From Amycolatopsis sp. CA-128772 (GTDB lineage: Bacteria; Actinomycetota; Actinomycetes; Mycobacteriales; Pseudonocardiaceae), in the NCBI RefSeq assembly GCF_002904295.1, contig NZ_PPHG01000025.1, forward strand, positions 124,001 through 188,000: a stretch of 64,000 bases of DNA. The letters run 5' to 3'. Below are positions 16,223 through 23,268 of the stretch, piece by piece (positions within the stretch are counted from its first letter, which is position 1; every line of letters begins with the position of its first letter). A program made the translations under genes and the position numbers. Below the pieces are notes generated by a model. That model was not told the origin of the DNA. It ran no database searches and saw nothing but the letters and a program-made list of their open reading frames with translations.

Positions 16223-17830
16223 GACCGCCACCGAGCCGCGCAGGGCGGCCTTCGAGATCTTGCCGGTGCCGGTCTTCGGCAGGGCGGGCACCAGGACGAC
16301 TTCGTCGGGCAGCCACCACTTCGCGACCATCGGTGTGAGGTGCGCCAGCAGGTCGTCGCCGGTCGTCACGCTGCCTTCGCGCAGCACGACGTAGGCCACC
16401 GGACGTTCCATCCACCGCGGGTCCGGGCGCCCGATCACCGCCGCTTCGACGACGTCGGGGTGGGCCGTGATGGCGCTTTCCAGCTCGACCGAGGAGATCC
16501 ACTCGCCGCCGGACTTGATCAGGTCCTTCATCCGGTCCACCAGCCGCAGGTAGCCCTCGGCGTCGATGGTGGCCAGGTCGCCGGTGCGCAGCCAGCCGTC
16601 GGCGGTGAAGCTGCCGCCGGCGTCCACCCGGTAGTAGCCGCCCGCCACCCAGGGGCCCGCCACCTGCAGCTCGCCCACGGCGTCGCCGTCGCGGGGCAGC
16701 TCCCGGCCGGTCTCGACGTCGGCGATCCGCACGTTGACCAGCGGCAGCGGCTGGCCCTGGGCGGCCCGCACGGCCACCTGCTCGGCCTCGCCCGCGTCCC
16801 GGTGCTGGGTGCGGGTGCCGCCGATCGCCCCGACCGGGCTGACCTCCGTCATCCCCCAGGAGTGCGTGATGGGCACGCCGATCGCCGCGCGGTAGGTCTC
16901 CGACAACGCGGGCGGGACGGCCGAGCCGCCGCCGAGCAGGAACCGCGTGGCGCTCAGGTCGTGCTCCCGCAGGCCCGGCGCCAGGCTCGTCCAGACCGTG
17001 GGGACGGCCCCGGCGACGGTGACCCGCTCGGCCGCCATCAACCGCAGCAGGTGGCCCGGGTCCGCGGACGGGCCGGGCAGGACCAGGTCCGCGCCCGCCA
17101 GCATGGCGCCGTAGGGCAGGCCCCAGGCGTTGGCGTGGAACATGGGCACGATCGGCAGCACCACGTCGCTCTCGCGTAGGCCGATGAGGCCTGCGGCCAG
17201 GGTGCCCAGGCCGTGCAGGACCGTCGACCGGTGGCTGTAGAGCACGCCCTTGGGCGGGCCGGTCGTCCCGGAGGTGTAGCAGAGCCCGGACGCGAGCTGC
17301 TCGTCCGCGAGCGTGAACGTGTCCTCGAACGAGCCGGTGAACGGCGCCGCCCCGGCGACCAGCTCGTCGTAGTCCAGGACGCGCGGGTCCGCCGGGACCG
17401 GCGTGCCGCTGCCGTCGGGCAGCACCACCCAGTACCGCACGCCCGGCAGCCGGCCGGCGCTCGGCCAGATCCGCGGCAGCAGCGCGCGATCGACGAACAC
17501 GACGTCGTCCTCGGCGTGGCCGGCGATGTACTCGAGGTGCTCGGCCGGCAGCCGGATGTTGATCGAGTGCAGCACCCGCTTGGTGGCCGGCACCGCCAGG
17601 TACAGCTCGAGGTGCCGCCGGTGGTTGCTCGCGAAGGTGGCGACCCGGGCCCCGGGCGGGACGTCGAGGCCGGCCAGCGCGGTGGCGAGGCGCCGGGCCT
17701 GGCCGGTCACCTCGGCGTAGGTCAGCCGCCCCTCCCCCGCCGTGACGACTTCCTTGTGCGCGTAGAGCCGCTCGGCTCGCTCCAGGATGTGGGCGATGGT
17801 GAGCGGCCGCGGCTGCATCAACCCGTCCAT
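16175..17830 (-). CDS. Acyl-CoA ligase, AMP-forming (fatty or aromatic acid)
   Basis: A 551-residue ANL-superfamily ligase. ATG at 17830 follows AAAGGGGG. Motifs run in order: YTSGTTGPPKGVLYSH (P-loop A3), PMFHANAWGLPYGA, GGGSAVPPALSE, THSWGMTEVSPVG (A5), DGWLRTGDLATID (A7), LVDRMKDLIKSGGEWISSVE (A8 hinge) and LPKTGTGKISKAAL with the A10 catalytic Lys. HANAWGLPY and the IKSGGEWIS hinge are typical of medium/long-chain and cinnamate-type CoA ligases. Beside the esterase, the MHS transporter and the PucR regulator, it could activate the acid released and imported by that set. Its C-terminus overlaps the PucR gene by 48 bases tail to tail. Confidence 0.88.
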   Translation of the reverse strand: MDGLMQPRPLTIAHILERAERLYAHKEVVTAGEGRLTYAEVTGQARRLATALAGLDVPPGARVATFASNHRRHLELYLAVPATKRVLHSINIRLPAEHLEYIAGHAEDDVVFVDRALLPRIWPSAGRLPGVRYWVVLPDGSGTPVPADPRVLDYDELVAGAAPFTGSFEDTFTLADEQLASGLCYTSGTTGPPKGVLYSHRSTVLHGLGTLAAGLIGLRESDVVLPIVPMFHANAWGLPYGAMLAGADLVLPGPSADPGHLLRLMAAERVTVAGAVPTVWTSLAPGLREHDLSATRFLLGGGSAVPPALSETYRAAIGVPITHSWGMTEVSPVGAIGGTRTQHRDAGEAEQVAVRAAQGQPLPLVNVRIADVETGRELPRDGDAVGELQVAGPWVAGGYYRVDAGGSFTADGWLRTGDLATIDAEGYLRLVDRMKDLIKSGGEWISSVELESAITAHPDVVEAAVIGRPDPRWMERPVAYVVLREGSVTTGDDLLAHLTPMVAKWWLPDEVVLVPALPKTGTGKISKAALRGSVAVSGRDRAELVQPEAEL

Positions 17831-17867
17831 GGCACCCCCTTTCCTTCCGTCGCCAGTGACTGTAGAA

Positions 17868-17900
17868 GCGGTCCCGCCCGCGGAGAGAGGGCGGAACCGC
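17868..17900. promoter_or_regulatory. Long inverted repeat upstream of the SARP gene
   Basis: GCGGTCCCGCCC (17868-17879) and GGGCGGAACCGC (17889-17900) are 12-base arms with one mismatch around a 9-base loop. They lie in the 187-base spacer between the divergent ligase (start 17830) and SARP (start 18018). A perfect 10-base palindrome GGTGATCACC sits at 17923-17932. Both are candidate operators; the hairpin could also act as an attenuator. Confidence 0.4.
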
Positions 17901-18017
17901 CCACTCGTCGGGAGCCGGCGGTGGTGATCACCTCCACGGAACCGGTCGACAACGCCGGGGTTGGGCCGAACGGACCCGTATCCCCGCCGCGGACCGGCCC
18001 TCCTGAAAAGGGTGGGG

Positions 18018-20867
18018 ATGGACGACCCGGCGGGCGACGGGACCGAAGGGCAGGACCGGCCGGAGTTCCGCGTGCTCGGCCCGTTCGAGGTGCTGGTGCA
18101 CGGCCGGCCGCTCGAGCTGGGCGGTCCCCGCATCCGCACGCTGCTCGCGCTGCTGATCGCGAACGCCGGCCGGGTGACCGGAGTGGACACCATGGCCGAC
18201 GCGCTGTGGGACGTCGACGCCACGCCCGGGACGCCCCGGACGGTGCGGACCTACCTGTCGCGCGTGCGCCGCTCGCTGGCGCCGGTCGCCGCCGACCTGA
18301 TCGAGACCCGCGCGGCCGGCTACGCGCTGCGGCTGGGGCCCGCGCTGCTCGACGCCCGCGAGTTCGAACGGCTGGCGACCGCCGGGCGGGCCGCGCTGGC
18401 GGCGGATCCGGTGACGGCGGCGGACCGGCTGTCCCGCGCGCTGGCGTTGTGGCGCGGTGACGCCTACGAGGACTTCGGCGGCACCGTGGCGCTGCTGGCC
18501 GAAACCCGGCGGCTGCGGGCGTTGCGGCTCGGCGCCCTCGAAGACCGCATCGACGCCGACCTCGCCACCGGCGCCGGCGAGGCGCTGATCGGCGAGCTGA
18601 CGGCGTTGACCGACCGCCACCCCGGCCACGAGCGGCTGTGGGGCCAGCTGATGACGGCGCTGTACCGCGCGGGCCGCCAGGCGGACGCGCTGGACGCGTT
18701 CACGCGGGCCCGGACGCTGCTCGTCGACCGGTTCGGGCTCGACCCCTCGCCCCGCCTGGCCGGGCTGCACCGCCGGATCCTCGACAACGATCCCCGGCTG
18801 TTCCCCCCGCGCCCGGCCCGGCCGGTCGCCACCCGGCCGGCCGGCGCGGTCCGCAACGACCTCCCGGGCGACATCGCCGACTTCGCCGGCCGCGAACCCG
18901 AGCTGTCCCGGCTGCTTTCGGCCCGGGACGGCGTCACGCACCGGGCGCCGACGGCCGTGGTGATCGAGGCGATCGACGGGATGGCCGGCATCGGCAAGAC
19001 GACCCTGGCCATCCACGCCGCGCACCGGCTCGCCCGGCACTACCGCGACGCCCAGCTGTTCATCGACCTGCACGGGCACACCTCCGGCCAGGCCCCGACC
19101 AGCCCGGCGGCCGCGCTGGACACGCTGCTGCGCGCCCTCGGCGTGGCCGCGGACCGGATCCCCCACGAACCGGACGCCCGCGCGGCGCTGTGGCGCGCGG
19201 AACTGGCCGGCCGCTCGATCCTCGTCGTGCTGGACAACGCCGCGGACGCCGCGCAGGTCCGGCCGCTGCTGCCGGGCAGCGCGGGTGCCCTGCTGCTGAT
19301 CACCAGCAGGCGGCGGCTGGTCGGCCTGGAGGCGGCGCACACCCTGTCGCTGGACGTGCTGCCGGAGGACGCCGCGGTCGCGTTGTTCGGCGGGATCGTC
19401 GCCGACGACCGGCCCGCCGCCGAAGGCGGTGCCGTCCGCGACGTCGTCGCGCTGTGCGGGCACCTGCCGCTGGCCATCCGGATCGCGGCGGCGCGGCTGC
19501 GCACCCGGCCCGCGTGGACGGTGGCCCACCTGGCCGACCGGCTGCGCCAGGCGGGCCGGGCCCTGGCCGAGCTGTCCGCGGGCGACCGCAGCGTCGCCGC
19601 GGCGTTCGCGTTGTCCTACGGGCACCTCGACGCGGCGCAGCAGCGCATGTTCCGGCTGCTCGGCCTCAACCCGGGCCCGGACGTCGACGTCCCGGCCGCC
19701 GCGGCGCTCGCCGCGGTGCCCCCGGCCGAAGCCGAGCGGCTGCTGGAAAGCCTCGTCGACGACCACCTGCTCCAGCAGCCGGTGACCGGGCGGTTCCGCT
19801 TCCACGACCTGGTCCGCCTGCACGCGCGGACCACCGCGCTGGCCGACGAGCCGGAACCGGCCCGGACCGCGGCGCTGCGCCGGCTGGTCGCCTTCCACCT
19901 GCACACCGGCCACCGCGGCAGCCGCCTGCTCGACCAGCAGCACCCGCCGATCGACGTCGGCGAGCCACCGCCGGGCTGCGTCCCGGCCCCGCTGCCCGAC
20001 GACACGGCCGCGATGACCTGGTTCGACGGCAACCACCAGTGCGTGCTCGCGGCGCGCCAAGCCGCCGAGGACGCCGGCTGGGACACCTGGGTGTGGCAGC
20101 TGGCCTGGACGCTGGACAACTTCCACTACCGCCGCGGGCACCTGCAGGCCAACATCACGTCGTGGCTGGCCGGCCTGGCCGCCGCCGAGCGGCTCGCGGA
20201 CGTGGCCGTGCAGGCCCGCGCGCACCGCCGCCTCGGGCTCGTCTACGGCCCGTTCGGGCTGCCGGCCGAGGCGTTGCACCACCTGAACCGTTCGCTGGCC
20301 TTGGCCGGCGACATCGACGACACGCTGGGCCAGGCGGGCGTCCACTTCGTCCTGGCGCTGCACTGGACGCACGAGAAGGACGACGAGCGGGCGCTGGAGC
20401 ACGCGACCAGCGCGCAGGAGCTGTACGGAGCACTCGAAGACGGCAAGTGGGAAGCACGCGCGTTCGCGTTGATCGGCGCGTGCCTGAGCCGGCTGGGACG
20501 CCACGAAGAGGCGCGCAGCCACGCCGAAGCCGGGCTGGCGCGCTGCCGCGAACGCAACGACGTCTACGGCCAGGCCGACGCCCTGGACAGCCTGGCCGCG
20601 ATCGCCGCCGAAACCGGCGACCACGGCGAGGCCCTGGACCGGTCCAGGCGGGCTCTGTCCCTGTGGCGCCACCTGGACAACACCTACCGCCAGGCCGCGA
20701 CGTTCGCCGCCACGGGCGACGCCCACCGGGCTCTGGGCCACCCGGACCAGGCGAACGAAGCGTGGCGGCAGGCCATCGACCTGTACCGGGCAGGCAACCT
20801 GCACCCGGCCGCGGACGAGGTCGAGAAGCGGGCGGCGAACTGGAGCCGGACCGGCGATGTCGGCTGA
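18018..20867 (+). CDS. SARP/AfsR-type regulator: BTAD + NB-ARC + TPR
   Basis: A 949-residue AfsR-like regulator. ATG at 18018 follows AAAAGGGTGGGG. Residues ~12-100 are the OmpR-like winged DNA-binding domain (FRVLGPFEVLVHGRPLELGG, TVRTYLSRVRRSLAP), and residues ~105-255 the bacterial transcriptional activation domain (FERLATAGRAALAAD, QLMTALYRAGRQADALDAF). The NB-ARC domain follows, with P-loop GMAGIGKT near 321, ILVVLDNAADAAQVRPLLPG and LPLAIRIAAARLR. The C-terminal third is TPR-like (HLNRSLALAGDIDD, GQADALDSLAAIAAETGD). Family members bind heptamer direct repeats upstream of biosynthetic genes after NTP-dependent activation. It is 5-8 kb away from the PKS operons and next to catabolic genes, so its target set is uncertain. 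Confidence 0.9.
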   Translation: MDDPAGDGTEGQDRPEFRVLGPFEVLVHGRPLELGGPRIRTLLALLIANAGRVTGVDTMADALWDVDATPGTPRTVRTYLSRVRRSLAPVAADLIETRAAGYALRLGPALLDAREFERLATAGRAALAADPVTAADRLSRALALWRGDAYEDFGGTVALLAETRRLRALRLGALEDRIDADLATGAGEALIGELTALTDRHPGHERLWGQLMTALYRAGRQADALDAFTRARTLLVDRFGLDPSPRLAGLHRRILDNDPRLFPPRPARPVATRPAGAVRNDLPGDIADFAGREPELSRLLSARDGVTHRAPTAVVIEAIDGMAGIGKTTLAIHAAHRLARHYRDAQLFIDLHGHTSGQAPTSPAAALDTLLRALGVAADRIPHEPDARAALWRAELAGRSILVVLDNAADAAQVRPLLPGSAGALLLITSRRRLVGLEAAHTLSLDVLPEDAAVALFGGIVADDRPAAEGGAVRDVVALCGHLPLAIRIAAARLRTRPAWTVAHLADRLRQAGRALAELSAGDRSVAAAFALSYGHLDAAQQRMFRLLGLNPGPDVDVPAAAALAAVPPAEAERLLESLVDDHLLQQPVTGRFRFHDLVRLHARTTALADEPEPARTAALRRLVAFHLHTGHRGSRLLDQQHPPIDVGEPPPGCVPAPLPDDTAAMTWFDGNHQCVLAARQAAEDAGWDTWVWQLAWTLDNFHYRRGHLQANITSWLAGLAAAERLADVAVQARAHRRLGLVYGPFGLPAEALHHLNRSLALAGDIDDTLGQAGVHFVLALHWTHEKDDERALEHATSAQELYGALEDGKWEARAFALIGACLSRLGRHEEARSHAEAGLARCRERNDVYGQADALDSLAAIAAETGDHGEALDRSRRALSLWRHLDNTYRQAATFAATGDAHRALGHPDQANEAWRQAIDLYRAGNLHPAADEVEKRAANWSRTGDVG

Positions 20868-20871
20868 GCGC

Positions 20872-20898
20872 AGGGACCACTGCCATCGTGGGCTCCCT
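20872..20898. terminator. Hairpin between convergent SARP and propeller genes
   Basis: AGGGACCAC (20872-20880) pairs with GTGGGCTCCCT (20888-20898), apart from a two-base bulge, around a 7-base loop, just after the SARP stop and before the convergent propeller stop. It could serve both genes. There is no T tract, as is common in actinomycetes. Confidence 0.4.
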
Positions 20899-20922
20899 GG
20901 TTCTCCGCCCACCCGCGGCGGA

Positions 20923-21897
20923 TCACGACGTCACCGCGAGGCCCTCCGGTTCGCTCCCGACCGGCACCGTCGCCACCACCGTGTTCGTCGCGGTGTCGAT
21001 CACCGACATCGAGCCCGAGCCCGAGTTCGTGACGAAGACGTAGCTGGAGTCGGGGGCCGCCGCGACGCCTTCGGGCTGGTCCTGGACCGGGATCGGGGTG
21101 TGGCCCAGCAGCGACACCGTGTCGGAGCCGGCGTTCGCCACGTACACCTGGCCGCGCGGGGTGACCGCGACGCCCATCGGGACCTGCCCGACCGGTTGCG
21201 TCGTCATCAGCGTCGGGCCGGCCGCGCTGATCGCGTTGACGCTGTTGGCGCCGGTCGCCGCCACGTAGACCCGGTCGCCCGCCGGGCTGAGGGCGATGCC
21301 GGCCGGGAAGCGGCCGACCGGCAGCGTGGCCGCGACCTGGTCCGACGCGACGTCGATCACCGACACCGTGGCCGCGCCGTTGTTGGTCACGTACACCCGG
21401 CGCCCGTCCGGGCTGGCGGCCGGGCTGTGCGGGAACCGGCCAACCGGGATGCGCCGCACGACCGTGTTCGTCGCGGTGTCGATCACCGACACCGTGTCGG
21501 CACCGAAGTTCGTCACGTAGGCGTGTGTGCCCGCGACCGCAACACCGAACGGGTGCAGTCCGACCGGAACCGTGGCCAGCGTCGAGTAGGTCCGGGCGTC
21601 GATCACCGACACCGTGTCGGAGAGCTCGTTGGCGACGTAGACCCGGTCCCCGTCGGGCGCCGCACCCACGCCGACCGGCGACCGGCCCACCGGGATGGTC
21701 GCGACCACCTCCTGCATCCGGGTGTCGTACACGGTCACGCTGTCCGAACCGCTGTTGGCCACGAACACCTGGACCCGCGAGGGATAGGCGTGCGCCTCCG
21801 GGCAGACGGAGGCGGCCGCCAGGACCAGCACCGCCAGCACCCGGATCCGCACGGCACGCCGCCGCGAGCGCGGAATCGCGCCATTGCCGAATGACAT
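20923..21897 (-). CDS. Secreted YVTN-family beta-propeller protein
   Basis: A 324-residue exported protein. ATG at 21897 is fixed by GGAGAAG seven bases upstream. The signal region is SRRRAVRIRVLAVLVLAAAS with cleavage likely after AHA. The rest is seven repeats of ~40 residues with the signature VYVAN..SDTVSVIDT....VATVPVG..P.GVA: VFVANSGSDSVTVYD, VYVANELSDTVSVID, AYVTNFGADTVSVID, VYVTNNGAATVSVID, VYVAATGANSVNAIS, VYVANAGSDTVSLLG and VFVTNSGSGSMSVID. Seven blades make one closed propeller with no extra domain. Such proteins resemble archaeal S-layer propellers and serve as extracellular scaffolds; no enzymatic role is evident. A long 5' spacer (about 470 bases) precedes it. Confidence 0.9.
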   Translation of the reverse strand: MSFGNGAIPRSRRRAVRIRVLAVLVLAAASVCPEAHAYPSRVQVFVANSGSDSVTVYDTRMQEVVATIPVGRSPVGVGAAPDGDRVYVANELSDTVSVIDARTYSTLATVPVGLHPFGVAVAGTHAYVTNFGADTVSVIDTATNTVVRRIPVGRFPHSPAASPDGRRVYVTNNGAATVSVIDVASDQVAATLPVGRFPAGIALSPAGDRVYVAATGANSVNAISAAGPTLMTTQPVGQVPMGVAVTPRGQVYVANAGSDTVSLLGHTPIPVQDQPEGVAAAPDSSYVFVTNSGSGSMSVIDTATNTVVATVPVGSEPEGLAVTS

Positions 21898-22364
21898 TAG
21901 CTTCTCCAGTCGGGGCAACCCGTGTCTTGCGCAGGAAATGAAGGATCCCCGGATCTCCCGTGCGGACGCCTTCGGCGAAACCGGTCGGCGAAGCGCTTGT
22001 GGCGCGCCGTTTCCCGGGCCGCGACCACGCTAACCGACGCTTCGGCGAACCTGCCACCGGAACAAGATCATGATCGCCTTGACGAGTGACGACGATGACG
22101 GCCGGCGCCAATCCCGCGAATAAACCTTTTGAACCCGACCGGGTGGCCCCGGTGCCGGGTGGCGAACGTATGGCGCCACTGTACGGGGGGTCAATGAATT
22201 CCCCGGGTTGTTCGTCCCACTCGATAACCGGGGAGTTCAGGGGACGCTGAAAGAACGAATGACGAGGGGAAGATCGGCGCGCCCGTGGGGCGCCGGCACC
22301 TACCGAACCACACGTCGGTGATCACTCACCTGTTCGTGGGCCGACCTGACCGCCGGCGGCGGCG
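21898..22364. other. 467-base non-coding spacer with candidate promoter
   Basis: This spacer lies between the propeller start and the end of radical SAM copy 2. Its base composition is lower in GC than its neighbours. On the minus strand TTGACC (22194-22189), an 18-base gap and TACGTT (22170-22165) resemble a sigma-70-class promoter that would transcribe the propeller with a ~270-base leader. Palindromes GATCATGATC (22066-22075) and TGGCGCCA (22171-22178) are present. A 51-codon plus-strand frame (22095-22250) was considered and not called. Confidence 0.35.
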
Positions 22365-23189
22365 TCAGGGAGTGCACCCGCCGCCACCACCGGTACTGCC
22401 CGAGGCGCAGTTCGCGGTCCACGCGGTCGCCTCGGCGATCGACGCCCGGATCCGCCGCGCCCCGGCGCCGCGGACCAGGGCGGCCAAGGGGGCTTCGCGC
22501 ACGTTGCCGAACGACAGCCAGCGCGACATCGGGCACGGTGTCACCGATCCGTCGGGCAGCACCGCGACGACGCCCTTCGCGCACCGGCCGCACAGCTCGC
22601 CGGTTTCGGGGCGCCGGCCCGCCGCGCCGCGGCCGAGGTGCCGCAGCCGGTCCACGGCGATCCGGCCGACGCCCATTTCCCGGAGCGTCTCCTGGGCCGC
22701 GGCCACCCGCTGACCCGGGCGGACGTCGATGATGCCCACGTTCACCGGGATGTTCCGGGCCAGTGCGGTCCTGATCGTCGCCGTGGTCCTGGCGTGGCTG
22801 CCCCGCCGGCCGACGATTTCGTCGTGCTCCGCCGGATCGTCGGAGTAGTAGCTCGTCCCCAGCTCCACCCCGGGCCGGGCCGCCGCCGCCCACATACGGG
22901 CGGACAGGCGGACGAGGTTCGACGTGATTTCCACCCGCAGGCCGGAATCCGCCGCGTGCCCGACCAGGTCCGGCAGTTCCGGGCGCAGGGTCGGCTCGCC
23001 GCCGATGAACTGGACCTTGCGCACGCCGATCGCGGCGGCCTCGTCGATGACCCGGATCCAGTCGGCGCGGGTCATCGGGCCGTGGCGGCCCGCGGGGGTG
23101 CTTTCGGCGTAGCAATGGACGCAGGTCAGCTGACATTTTCCGGTGACTTCCAGCCAAACGAGATCAACGGGGACGCTGCCGTTTCGCAT
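22365..23189 (-). CDS. Radical SAM/SPASM protein, copy 2 (intact)
   Basis: A 274-residue radical SAM enzyme. ATG at 23189 gives MRNGSVPVDLVWLEVTGKC. The CxxxCxxC motif is CQLTCVHCYAES (cluster ligands near residues 19-26). VQFIGGEPTLRPEL supplies the GGEP methionine-binding motif, SNLVRL and TSYYSDDPAEHDE follow, and GRRGSHARTTA is shared with copy 1. The C-terminal region carries ELCGRCAKGVVAV, VTPCPMSRW, NCASG and a final GCTP: cysteines typical of a SPASM-like auxiliary cluster. Enzymes of this build usually modify peptides. No precursor peptide is obvious nearby. It is divergent, with a 79-base spacer, from an NB-ARC/TPR gene whose paralogue accompanies copy 1, so the pair is a conserved unit. 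Confidence 0.88.
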   Translation of the reverse strand: MRNGSVPVDLVWLEVTGKCQLTCVHCYAESTPAGRHGPMTRADWIRVIDEAAAIGVRKVQFIGGEPTLRPELPDLVGHAADSGLRVEITSNLVRLSARMWAAAARPGVELGTSYYSDDPAEHDEIVGRRGSHARTTATIRTALARNIPVNVGIIDVRPGQRVAAAQETLREMGVGRIAVDRLRHLGRGAAGRRPETGELCGRCAKGVVAVLPDGSVTPCPMSRWLSFGNVREAPLAALVRGAGARRIRASIAEATAWTANCASGSTGGGGGCTP

Positions 23190-23268
23190 CCGTTCAGTCT
23201 CGCAGTACCGGACGGGCGGCGGAAGCGGCCGGATATGCTGGGCAGCCCTGCGCGCCCCAAGGTGAGTG

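Noticed and set aside
22095..22250. 51-codon plus-strand frame in the 467-base spacer near radical SAM copy 2
   Set aside because: Third-position GC is far below that of genes here, no ribosome site precedes it, and it is on the opposite strand from the radical SAM gene. A precursor role cannot be excluded but is unsupported.
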